From positions 1-54,083 of the forward strand of contig NZ_JAILGZ010000150.1 of assembly GCF_024696245.1 (NCBI RefSeq): DNA of 54,083 bases. The letters are read 5' to 3'. Made by a program: the position numbers and the translations under genes. The stretch comes from Treponema sp. (GTDB lineage Bacteria > Spirochaetota > Spirochaetia > Treponematales > Treponemataceae). Below, in pieces: positions 1-7,318 of the stretch (positions are counted from its first letter, which is position 1; every line of letters starts with the position of its first letter). The notes under the pieces are model-generated. The model was not told where the DNA came from. It searched no databases and saw only the letters and a list, made by a program, of their open reading frames with translations.

Positions 1-702
1 TACAAAAGCCTTTCCCCAGGTCTTATCAAAATAACCGAAACTTTTTTTGGAAGCTACAACGTATTCTTCCCCGTTAAAGATTATTTCACCATTAAAATCT
101 GTTTTTGCACCAAAGGCTGCCCAGTTAACATCTTTTGAAGAATAATTTTTCTGGAATTCAATTTTCTGATCAAACCTAAGGTTCCATTCCATCCAGCCTG
201 CATTGCCTAAATACTCAGGCTTATGAAGAAGTTCATCTTTTGTTACTGCGACCCTTCCTACTGAATAATCATCAGAAAGAACGCATTCCGGTCTTTCTTC
301 CGGACCTACACTGAGAATAAAATTTGCATCATTAATTTTTAACTGACTGAAAGGATAATAATTATTTATCTGACTTCCACCCTTAGAAAGAATACCGGCC
401 TTTACCATAACAAAAGAAGGCTGTACAAGGTTTTCTGTAGTAAAAGTCTTTGCAGATTCCGTACCGGCAAGAGCATACTGAAGGTCTGCCTCATTACCTG
501 AAAATCTATTTTTAAACCCAAGAATAACTTCATCAGGAGATAAGGCCGGATTCACTACATAATATTCAATATAGAAAGTCTTCTCTTCTCCTGTCTTACG
601 GCTTATTCCGCAAGTTATAAGTCTCCAGCAGTCAAAACCTGCCTTACGCAAAGAACCTTTCAGCATGTAGCGGCTGTTACGCCTGATTTTCTTTACATCC
701 AT
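1..702 (-). CDS. Tocopherol-cyclase-like (lipocalin-like) protein, 3' end outside the window
   Basis: An open frame of 234 codons runs from ATG at 702 to the window edge, so the C-terminus is missing. There is no signal peptide or obvious membrane segment. The visible part is rich in beta-strand patterns with spaced aromatic residues. Near the edge comes a GNAGWMEWNL stretch, and about 60 residues later KSFGYFDKTWGKAF. The pattern 'Gly-Tyr-x-Asp-Lys-x-Trp-Gly' and an upstream 'W-x-W-x-L' strand recall the bacterial tocopherol cyclase-like family, which has two lipocalin-like barrels and mostly unknown substrates. I have no evidence that tocopherol is made here. A GGTGG element precedes the ATG by 8 bases. 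It is separated from the next gene by a hairpin-bearing gap, so it is probably its own unit. The gene is clear; the family call is moderate and from memory. Confidence 0.6.
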   Translation of the reverse strand, partial: MDVKKIRRNSRYMLKGSLRKAGFDCWRLITCGISRKTGEEKTFYIEYYVVNPALSPDEVILGFKNRFSGNEADLQYALAGTESAKTFTTENLVQPSFVMVKAGILSKGGSQINNYYPFSQLKINDANFILSVGPEERPECVLSDDYSVGRVAVTKDELLHKPEYLGNAGWMEWNLRFDQKIEFQKNYSSKDVNWAAFGAKTDFNGEIIFNGEEYVVASKKSFGYFDKTWGKAFV

Positions 703-716
703 ATATAAATCCACCC

Positions 717-755
717 AAAAACAATGAACTAGCTGTAACTACTCTTATTGTTTTT
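717..755 (-). terminator. Possible hairpin terminator downstream of the 72-residue gene
   Basis: Nine-base arms at 717–725 and 747–755 (AAAAACAAT / ATTGTTTTT) are perfectly complementary around a 21-base loop. On the minus strand the second arm ends in a short T tract, directly after the stop at 773. The long loop and A/T-rich stem make it a weak terminator candidate. Confidence 0.3.
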
Positions 756-772
756 CGGCAGATTTATTACGG

Positions 773-991
773 TTATTTAAACATTTTATCTAAAGATTTT
801 GAAAACTCTTTTTTTTCGTCCTGAAAATTTGCTTCAAGATATTCAAAACAATCTACTGCACTTTTCTGACAATGTTCATACCATATTTTATATAATTCAG
901 GTTCAAAATCTTCTCCAGGATAAGGAGCGCCCTGAAGATTTGATACAAGCTGCTTCAATAATTCAACTAAAATTTTAGTTCTTTTATCCAT
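773..991 (-). CDS. Hypothetical small protein, 72 residues
   Basis: I do not recognise this family. It is a small, charged, predicted cytosolic and mostly helical protein with no signal peptide or transmembrane segment. Two cysteines (CQKSAVDC) and a tryptophan in the middle are its most distinctive residues. The start is well supported: an AAGGAG ribosome-binding site sits 6 bases before the ATG at 991. It lies 29 bases downstream of the M16C peptidase gene on the same strand, and a weak hairpin follows its stop, so it is probably the last gene of the fliG1–peptidase transcript. The good ribosome-binding site and clean spacing argue for a real gene. Function unknown. Confidence 0.7.
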   Translation of the reverse strand: MDKRTKILVELLKQLVSNLQGAPYPGEDFEPELYKIWYEHCQKSAVDCFEYLEANFQDEKKEFSKSLDKMFK

Positions 992-1020
992 AATTATCTC
1001 CTTTCAATACATAACTTTAA

Positions 1021-4000
1021 TTATAAGGTCAAAATGATAATTTTTCCACACCTTTTTTTAATATCTTCCGTTATAAAGCTTTGTGGGGCTGCTATAACGG
1101 TTTTTCCTTCTTTTTTTGCCTTTTTATACCTGGCTATTGATTCCTTCATATCATCTACAGTCAATTCAAAAAGTCTGTCGATATATCTTTTATTATCTTC
1201 GTTTGTATGACCATAAAGTTCCCTGGTAAGGGCCCTGCTTCCCTTTATTTCCGGAGTATCAGGAGTAATCATGTAAGAATAAAGACCTATTACTGACTTT
1301 TCTACCACATCCCTGTCCAGGTTATTTTCATCAAAATTCTTAATTATATCCAGGCAGGTATCTACGGAATCAAAAGGCTTTGGATCCCTGTAAGTAGCAA
1401 ACAAAGTAGCTTCCCTGTCTCCGCTTACTGACATGGAAACACCATAGGCTCCACCTTCTGTACGAACCCTCTGCCAGAGATCAGTATTTTCAAGATAATG
1501 AGAATAAAGCTCATCTTCCATAAATTCCTTAGTATCCCAGCCGGAATTTTTTACAATATGAGCTGCATAACCTACTCCGCCGGTAATAATAAAAACTTCA
1601 TCAAAATCAGGATTATGTTTATTAATTACCTGAACATCCTTTACATCATTCAAATCTGTAAGGGAATAAAATTTTTCTACAGGAATCTTTCTTTTTGCTT
1701 TAAGTGGACAAAGATGAACCTTATCAATAAAGGAAGAAAGCCTGACTTTTGCTCCATCCAGACTCTCTTTTTCTCCAATAACCTGAATAAGGCTGCCACC
1801 TTTTTTTACCTGAGCAAAAATCTTTCTTAATTTGCGGGCAATTTTTTTTACCGGCATGGAATTCATTTTTTTAAGGGCAAGAATCTGACTGTAACCGTCT
1901 ATAAGCTCTGACACGGCTCCGTTTCTTGATGACCTGCTGCAGGCTCTTGTAGAAATATATCCATAAGAAGAAGCAGACAACTGAGAAGCAGCCGCAGAAT
2001 ACATGGCTTTTATAGAAGTCCTGATTCTGTCCAGATCCTTAAAATCTACTTTGTTAAAAAAATCTTCCAAAAGGGCAAAAACTTTTTCTTCATACTCATT
2101 TAAATAATTGAATGAGAAAACAATCCATTCCCTTCCGGCTTCCAGAGGATTTTCCTTTACATAGTCCTGACATTTTTTTGCAACATCAGAGGATTTAATA
2201 TAACAGCTGAAACTTCCTGTAACCTTCTGAATTTTTAAAACCCCCTGATCCCAGGACAGGCCTTTCCATCCGCATTTTGTAACAAGACTGCAGAAAACAG
2301 GAAGATACAAATAATCTTCTGCTTTTAGTACATCAGCCGGAAAAAGAATCCTTACGTAAGTAATGCCGTTTGTATTTTCATTATTAAGTAAAAGGGGAAT
2401 GCCTGATAAAGAAAGCCTTGAAGTTTTAATGAAATTATACTTTTTTTTCAGATCAGATGCTTTAAGATGAGGAATACAGTTAAGCTTAGAAGCTGATTCT
2501 TCTTTATTCTGAAAATCATGCATCTCTTCTACAAGAGCTTTTAATTCTTCCGGAGAAGACTTGCTGATTATTTTCTGTATAATCTTTTGTTCATCTTCTT
2601 CCCTTTTTTTATTCCAGTCAGGATCAGGTATAGTTGTGACTAATGTCCATAAAGGATTATCAAGGAGATACTTTTTAATAATCTGGTTTATATAGGAAGG
2701 ATCTTCCTTTATCCTCTTTTTTAACTTTTCAAGAGCCTGAGAAAATAAAATAATCTTCCATGGTTTATCTCCATAACACCAGCTTCTTAAAGCCTGACGC
2801 ATATAAACCATGGAATAAGGGCCACCCATCCTTACAATTTCCCTGTTCATAAATTCAAAATCCATTAAGGATGTTTCTATTTCATCTTCTGTAAGTCCTT
2901 CCCTTACAATTCTTTCCAGTTCTGCAATTACAACCTTTCTGATTTCTTCAGCCTTTTCTTTTTCTACTCCTGCCATTCCCACAGTAATAACAGGATCCAG
3001 TCTGGCCAGGGTACAGCCTATGTTAGGACTTAATTCAGCACCCAGACCAGATTTACGAAGGGCTTTTCCAACCGGAGTTGAATCATTACGCCAGAGAGTA
3101 TTGATTAAAAAGAGCAGTTCAATATTCATAAGTGAAATGTCTTTTTTTGTCTCTTTTGCAGGAACCTTCCAGTTAAGGTCGACCACACATTTACTGTCTT
3201 CCTTTTCTTCACAGGGGCCATAAGCTTCTACATAATGTTCAGGCTCATCTTCCGGGCTTTCAAAATCAATTACGGCAGGTTTTCCCCAGGACTTACATTT
3301 AGCAATTATATTTTCATTAAGGAAATCCAGCTGTTCCTCTGTTGCTATATCACCGTAAAGAAAAACCCTGCAGTTTGCAGTACAGTAATATTTTTTATGA
3401 AAGGCTTTAAATTCCTTATAAGTAAGATTTGGAATTTCCAGAGGATCACCACCTGACACATAGCCATAGCAGGAATCTTTACTTAAAGAATTACAATCAG
3501 CTTTATTTGCAAGATAATAAAGACTTGAAAAAACACCCTTCATTTCATTATAAACAACACCCTGAAGGGAAGGCTTATTTTTATTGTCATATTCAAGGCG
3601 GCAGCATTCCTGACTGAATATTTCTTTTTTTAATAAAGGAAAAAACACTGCATCTGCATAAACAGACATAAGATTATAATAATCAGCTTTCTCTACTGAA
3701 CTTGCAGGATATACTGTTCTGTCCACTGAAGTATAGGCATTTAAATAAGTATTTATACTCTGTTTTGAAAGCTGAATAAAAGGATCTTTTAATGGATATT
3801 TTTTTGAACCGCACAATACGCTGTGTTCAATAACGTGAGCTACTCCAGTTGAATTTGAAGGAGGTGTATTAAAGGTAAATGAAAATAAATTTTCAGGATC
3901 CTTATTTAATAAATGAAAAACTTCCATTCCTGATTCTTTATGCTTAAGATAAATTCCTGTGGACTTACAATCAGGAATTCTTTTTACATCAAGAACTTCA

Positions 4001-4029
4001 AATCCCTTATATACCTGACCTTTTTTCAT
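1021..4029 (-). CDS. M16C family zinc metallopeptidase (presequence protease/insulinase-like)
   Basis: A 1002-residue protein in the size class of the single-chain M16C peptidases (PreP, Cym1, falcilysin; about 1000 residues in four domains), which degrade unfolded peptides inside a closing chamber. The inverted zinc motif HxxEH is seen as HVIEHSVLCGS near residue 65, followed by KYPLKDPF as in the PreP group. An EYDNK/GVVYNEMKGVFSS block lies near residue 150–170, where the distal zinc-binding glutamate is expected. In the C-terminal half, the conserved Arg/Tyr pair of M16 enzymes fits RTEGGAYGVSMS. There is no signal peptide, so it should act in the cytoplasm. I place the start at ATG 4029, six bases after AGGAG; a TTG at 4035 abuts the ribosome-binding site and is unlikely. 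It lies 9 bases downstream of fliG1. Confidence 0.9.
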   Translation of the reverse strand: MKKGQVYKGFEVLDVKRIPDCKSTGIYLKHKESGMEVFHLLNKDPENLFSFTFNTPPSNSTGVAHVIEHSVLCGSKKYPLKDPFIQLSKQSINTYLNAYTSVDRTVYPASSVEKADYYNLMSVYADAVFFPLLKKEIFSQECCRLEYDNKNKPSLQGVVYNEMKGVFSSLYYLANKADCNSLSKDSCYGYVSGGDPLEIPNLTYKEFKAFHKKYYCTANCRVFLYGDIATEEQLDFLNENIIAKCKSWGKPAVIDFESPEDEPEHYVEAYGPCEEKEDSKCVVDLNWKVPAKETKKDISLMNIELLFLINTLWRNDSTPVGKALRKSGLGAELSPNIGCTLARLDPVITVGMAGVEKEKAEEIRKVVIAELERIVREGLTEDEIETSLMDFEFMNREIVRMGGPYSMVYMRQALRSWCYGDKPWKIILFSQALEKLKKRIKEDPSYINQIIKKYLLDNPLWTLVTTIPDPDWNKKREEDEQKIIQKIISKSSPEELKALVEEMHDFQNKEESASKLNCIPHLKASDLKKKYNFIKTSRLSLSGIPLLLNNENTNGITYVRILFPADVLKAEDYLYLPVFCSLVTKCGWKGLSWDQGVLKIQKVTGSFSCYIKSSDVAKKCQDYVKENPLEAGREWIVFSFNYLNEYEEKVFALLEDFFNKVDFKDLDRIRTSIKAMYSAAASQLSASSYGYISTRACSRSSRNGAVSELIDGYSQILALKKMNSMPVKKIARKLRKIFAQVKKGGSLIQVIGEKESLDGAKVRLSSFIDKVHLCPLKAKRKIPVEKFYSLTDLNDVKDVQVINKHNPDFDEVFIITGGVGYAAHIVKNSGWDTKEFMEDELYSHYLENTDLWQRVRTEGGAYGVSMSVSGDREATLFATYRDPKPFDSVDTCLDIIKNFDENNLDRDVVEKSVIGLYSYMITPDTPEIKGSRALTRELYGHTNEDNKRYIDRLFELTVDDMKESIARYKKAKKEGKTVIAAPQSFITEDIKKRCGKIIILTL

Positions 4030-4038
4030 TAACAACTC

Positions 4039-5448
4039 CTATTCAACATACTGCCAGTCATCCCTGCCCTTAATACGCAGCTGACCATTTTCCCAGGCCC
4101 TTCTAAGTTCAGAAAAGAATTTTGAAGAAATTTTTTCTACGTCTGACTTTAAGAAAACCTGCATAAGACTTTCTTCCGTAAGAATAACTGACTTTCTGTT
4201 TTTAGAAACATTATTTAATATTTTATTACGGAAGTCTTCACTCTTACCGTGAATTAAAAGGGCAATTTCGCTTTCATTCATTACATGAAGTTTATCCTGA
4301 ATAAAGCGGTCGTCGGCATTAACAATATCATCCTGGGTAAAAAGCCTGTCCCTGAGATCCATGGCTAAAACAGGATTAGATTCACTTATACCTTCAAGAA
4401 TATTTGTTTCCTTATCCGGACTCATGCGTTTAAGGATTTCTGCAAGAACACTTCTTCCATCAAGATTTTCTGAATTTTCTGTATTCTGGGTAAGCATTTT
4501 CTGCCTGAGGCTTTTTGAAATCTGTTCAAGTACATCAGGAGATACACTTTCCATTTTTGCCAGTCTTAGAATAATCTGGGACTTGCTTGCCTTATCCATA
4601 CTGTTAATTACTGCAGCTGCTTTTTTTGCTTCAAGCTGGGAAAGAACAAGAGCCTGTACTCCAATGCTTTCTCCCTGAATTAAAAGTGATATTCTGTCTC
4701 CGTCTGCATCACTTAAAAAATCAAAGGGATTCTGTCTGATATTGCCTATGCTTTTATTTAAAACTTCTTCTGCCTTTTTACTTCCGTAGGCTTTTGTAAG
4801 CATGGCCCTGGCTGTGTCAACGCCACCCTCTTCCCGGGATTTTTCTAAAAGGCTGTTAAATTCCTTAAGGATTTCCTGACTTTCTTCCGGACTTACACTT
4901 CTTATTGAAGCAAGTTCAGGAATTATTTTTTCTGTCTGCTCTTCTGTAAGATGAGGCAGGATTTTTGCAGCTTCATCAAGGCCAATAATAATAAGAAACT
5001 TTGCAACCCTGCGGTAAAGACTGTCTCCCTGAATTTTTTTTTCAGGACTTTCTTCTTCCGGAACTTTTATAAGGCCTCCGGAAATCAAAACATCTGCAGC
5101 TTCCTTTACATCCTGACTGTTAACGGATTTTTTTTCTTCAAACCAGACTCCGGTCTTTGCAGCCATTTCTGAATCAGCCCTGGTCTTTTCATCAGCCTTT
5201 TTCTTTGCCATAAAGGAATCAAGCTTTGTATTTATTTTTTCAAAAATTGCCCGGTGAATAAGAGGTTCATGTCCCCCTTCTGCATTGCGCCTGATTTGAG
5301 AAGAAATACTTTCTACTTTATTTTCTTTTTCCTGGTTAAAACTGAATTTATTACCACTGTCTGGTGAACTGTTTTTTTTATATGCACCTAATGCGTACTC
5401 ATCAAAATTCATTTTGTCCATTCTATCCCAATAAATACTTTTTGTCAT
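4039..5448 (-). CDS. fliG1: FliG1-type flagellar motor switch protein paralogue
   Basis: The C-terminal two thirds (from about residue 145 of 469) match the FliG architecture. A middle domain contains repeated 'LDEAAKILPHL…' and 'VLSQLEAKKAAAVINSM' helices resembling the FliG EHPQR region. A C-terminal domain has DDIVNADDRFIQ and NNVSKNRKSVIL in place of the usual EDIV-LDDRSIQ and NMSKRA segments, and ends in the FliG-like 'WENGQLRIKG'. The first ~140 residues are charged and not FliG-like, making the protein longer than the usual ~340. The classic GPVR turn is absent. Spirochaetes commonly carry two fliG genes: FliG2 in the main motility operon and the divergent FliG1 elsewhere. No other flagellar gene is adjacent, which fits FliG1. 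There is no ribosome-binding site before ATG 5448, and a TATAAT sits only 4 bases upstream, so the message may be leaderless or start slightly downstream. Confidence 0.8.
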   Translation of the reverse strand: MTKSIYWDRMDKMNFDEYALGAYKKNSSPDSGNKFSFNQEKENKVESISSQIRRNAEGGHEPLIHRAIFEKINTKLDSFMAKKKADEKTRADSEMAAKTGVWFEEKKSVNSQDVKEAADVLISGGLIKVPEEESPEKKIQGDSLYRRVAKFLIIIGLDEAAKILPHLTEEQTEKIIPELASIRSVSPEESQEILKEFNSLLEKSREEGGVDTARAMLTKAYGSKKAEEVLNKSIGNIRQNPFDFLSDADGDRISLLIQGESIGVQALVLSQLEAKKAAAVINSMDKASKSQIILRLAKMESVSPDVLEQISKSLRQKMLTQNTENSENLDGRSVLAEILKRMSPDKETNILEGISESNPVLAMDLRDRLFTQDDIVNADDRFIQDKLHVMNESEIALLIHGKSEDFRNKILNNVSKNRKSVILTEESLMQVFLKSDVEKISSKFFSELRRAWENGQLRIKGRDDWQYVE

Positions 5449-5452
5449 GAAA

Positions 5453-5480
5453 ATTATAGCTTATATGCTTATATTGTAAA
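5453..5480 (-). promoter_or_regulatory. Predicted sigma70-type promoter of fliG1
   Basis: On the minus strand TTTACA (5480–5475) is followed after 16 bases by a perfect TATAAT (5458–5453). The ATG of fliG1 begins 4 bases after the -10 box, so initiation at the usual distance would fall on the start codon. The -35 hexamer overlaps that of the divergent sulP promoter. Confidence 0.5.
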
Positions 5481-5502
5481 AACTCGATAAAAATAGCATT
5501 AT
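5474..5502 (+). promoter_or_regulatory. Predicted sigma70-type promoter of sulP
   Basis: TTGTAA (5474–5479) and CATTAT (5497–5502) are separated by 17 bases and lie 28 bases upstream of the sulP ATG. This leaves room for a short leader with a GAGAGG ribosome-binding site. The -35 is shared base for base, one position shifted, with the fliG1 promoter on the other strand. Confidence 0.45.
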
Positions 5503-5530
5503 AGACAGCGTTAAAACATTGGAGAGGATT

Positions 5531-7225
5531 ATGTTTAAACCACAAATCATCAGTTCTTTAAAAAACTATTCAGCATCAAAATTTGCCAGCGATTTTACAG
5601 CCGGTATTATTGTAGGAATAGTTGCATTGCCACTGGCAATTGCCTTTGGGGTTGCAAGCGGAGTAACAGCTGCAGCCGGTATATTTACTGCAATCATAGC
5701 AGGCTTCTGTATTTCTGCCTTTGGTGGAAGTACGGTACAGATTGGCGGCCCTACAGGAGCCTTTACTGTAATCGTTTACGGAATATTTGCAAAATACGGT
5801 ATGTCCGGTCTTGCAACAGCAACAGTCCTTGCAGGAATTCTTCTTATTCTCCTTGGCGTTTTCAAAATGGGCGGTCTTGTAAAATTCATTCCATATACAA
5901 TCGTAACTGGATTTACAGCCGGTATTGCAGTAACAATTGCCGGTGGCCAGATAGGAAGTTTCTTTGGACTTACAGTTGCCATCAGTGAAGCAAATCCTGT
6001 AACAATTCTTGGAGAAAGCTACACCAAAATGCCTGGAGACTTTCTTCCAAAAATGATTGCCTTTGGAAAATTCTTCAATACAATTGACTGGTATTCATTT
6101 ATCATGGCTGCATCAAGCCTTGCCTTCCTTTTTATATGGAACCGCTTTATTAAAAAAATCCCTGGCTCCCTTATTGTAATTATTGTAACTACTGTAGTAA
6201 GCGTAATCCTTGCTAAACACGGACTTAAAACAGCTACTATCGGAGCAATTCCTACATCACTTCCAAAACCCAGCCTTCCGGATTTTGGTATAAAGACAAT
6301 TACTTCACTTTTCCCTACAGCAGTTTCAATTGCAGTTCTTGCAGCCATTGAATCCCTTCTTTCGGCAGCTGTAGCTGACGGTATGACCGGAGACAAACAT
6401 GACTCTGACACAGAACTTATCGGCCAGGGAATTGCAAATATTGTTTCTCCATTATTTGGTGGAATCCCTGCAACAGGTGCTATTGCCCGTACAGCTACAA
6501 ACATTAAAAATGGCGGCCGTACTCCTGTAGCCGGAATCATTCATGCCCTTACCCTTCTTGTAATTCTTTTATTTGCAGGAAAATACGCATCCCTTATTCC
6601 TATGGCTGCCCTTGCCGCAGTTCTTGTTAATGTTGCATGGAACATGGCAGGCTTTCCTGCTATAAATGCCCTTCTTAAAGGTCAGAAATCAGACATCTGT
6701 GTATTTACAGTAACTTTCCTTATTACAGTATTTATTGACCTTACAGTAGCAATTGAAGTAGGACTGGGATTTGCAGCCTTCTTCTTTATTAAGAAAATGA
6801 TTGACCTGTCAGAAGTTCAGAACAACAGGGAAACCCTTACAGGTGGTATTTCTGCCTCTGCAGATATGCCGGAAGAAAAACTTGATATTCCTGAAGGTGC
6901 AGTTGTTTACGAAATTGACGGACCTCTTTTCTTTGGAACAGTAAGAAAGTTTGAAGTTGCAATGGAAAATGCAGGTGTTTCTTATAAAGTCCTTATCTTA
7001 AGAATGAGAAAAACAATTTATCTTGACGCCGGCGGAATTAAAGCCCTTGAACAGGCAAAAGCGGCCTGTGACAGAAAGGGAATAACAATCGTTCTTTCCG
7101 GTATTCATACCCAGCCTTACATGCTCTGTGAAAAAACAGGAATGGCAGATAAATTAGGCCGGGAAAATATCTGTGAAAACATTAATCTTGCCCTTGAACG
7201 TTCAAGACAGATTCTCAACAAATAG
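5531..7225 (+). CDS. SulP family anion permease with C-terminal STAS domain
   Basis: A 564-residue inner-membrane transporter of the SulP/SLC26 family (bicarbonate, sulfate or other anions). Residues ~1–410 are a series of hydrophobic segments with the SulP-type openings 'DFTAGIIVGIVALPLAIAFG', the Gly-rich 'FGGSTVQIGGPTGAFTVIV' and 'FGGIPATGAIARTATNIKNGG'. Residues ~450–555 form a cytoplasmic STAS domain starting at VVYEIDGPLFFG, with the conserved 'DAGGIKALEQ' turn. The substrate cannot be read from sequence; the 'IPATGAIARTATN' form is also common in bicarbonate-type members. The ATG at 5531 is preceded by GAGAGG; an upstream TTG at 5519 lies before the ribosome-binding site and is rejected. 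The gene is transcribed alone, divergent from fliG1 and convergent with the ankyrin gene. Confidence 0.92.
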   Translation: MFKPQIISSLKNYSASKFASDFTAGIIVGIVALPLAIAFGVASGVTAAAGIFTAIIAGFCISAFGGSTVQIGGPTGAFTVIVYGIFAKYGMSGLATATVLAGILLILLGVFKMGGLVKFIPYTIVTGFTAGIAVTIAGGQIGSFFGLTVAISEANPVTILGESYTKMPGDFLPKMIAFGKFFNTIDWYSFIMAASSLAFLFIWNRFIKKIPGSLIVIIVTTVVSVILAKHGLKTATIGAIPTSLPKPSLPDFGIKTITSLFPTAVSIAVLAAIESLLSAAVADGMTGDKHDSDTELIGQGIANIVSPLFGGIPATGAIARTATNIKNGGRTPVAGIIHALTLLVILLFAGKYASLIPMAALAAVLVNVAWNMAGFPAINALLKGQKSDICVFTVTFLITVFIDLTVAIEVGLGFAAFFFIKKMIDLSEVQNNRETLTGGISASADMPEEKLDIPEGAVVYEIDGPLFFGTVRKFEVAMENAGVSYKVLILRMRKTIYLDAGGIKALEQAKAACDRKGITIVLSGIHTQPYMLCEKTGMADKLGRENICENINLALERSRQILNK

Positions 7226-7265
7226 ATAATAAATCACATAGCTTAAACACCACTAAAGTGTTATA

Positions 7266-7299
7266 TACCCCTTTTACAAAACCAAAAGTAAAGGGGGTA
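7266..7299. terminator. Hairpin between convergent sulP and ankyrin genes
   Basis: Twelve-base arms TACCCCTTTTAC (7266–7277) and GTAAAGGGGGTA (7288–7299) pair with one G·T wobble around a 10-base A-rich loop. The hairpin lies between two converging stops (7225 and 7319), as expected of a bidirectional terminator. No long T tract follows on either strand, so its efficiency is uncertain. Confidence 0.55.
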
Positions 7300-7318
7300 A
7301 ACCTCAACTGAAATTCAG

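Noticed and set aside
6019-6540. Long open frame antisense to sulP
   Set aside because: It mirrors the codon pattern of the transporter, has no ribosome-binding site and no family resemblance; a shadow frame.
7251-7262. Short inverted repeat (AACAC … GTGTT) after sulP
   Set aside because: Only five pairs; the adjacent 12-pair hairpin is the better terminator.
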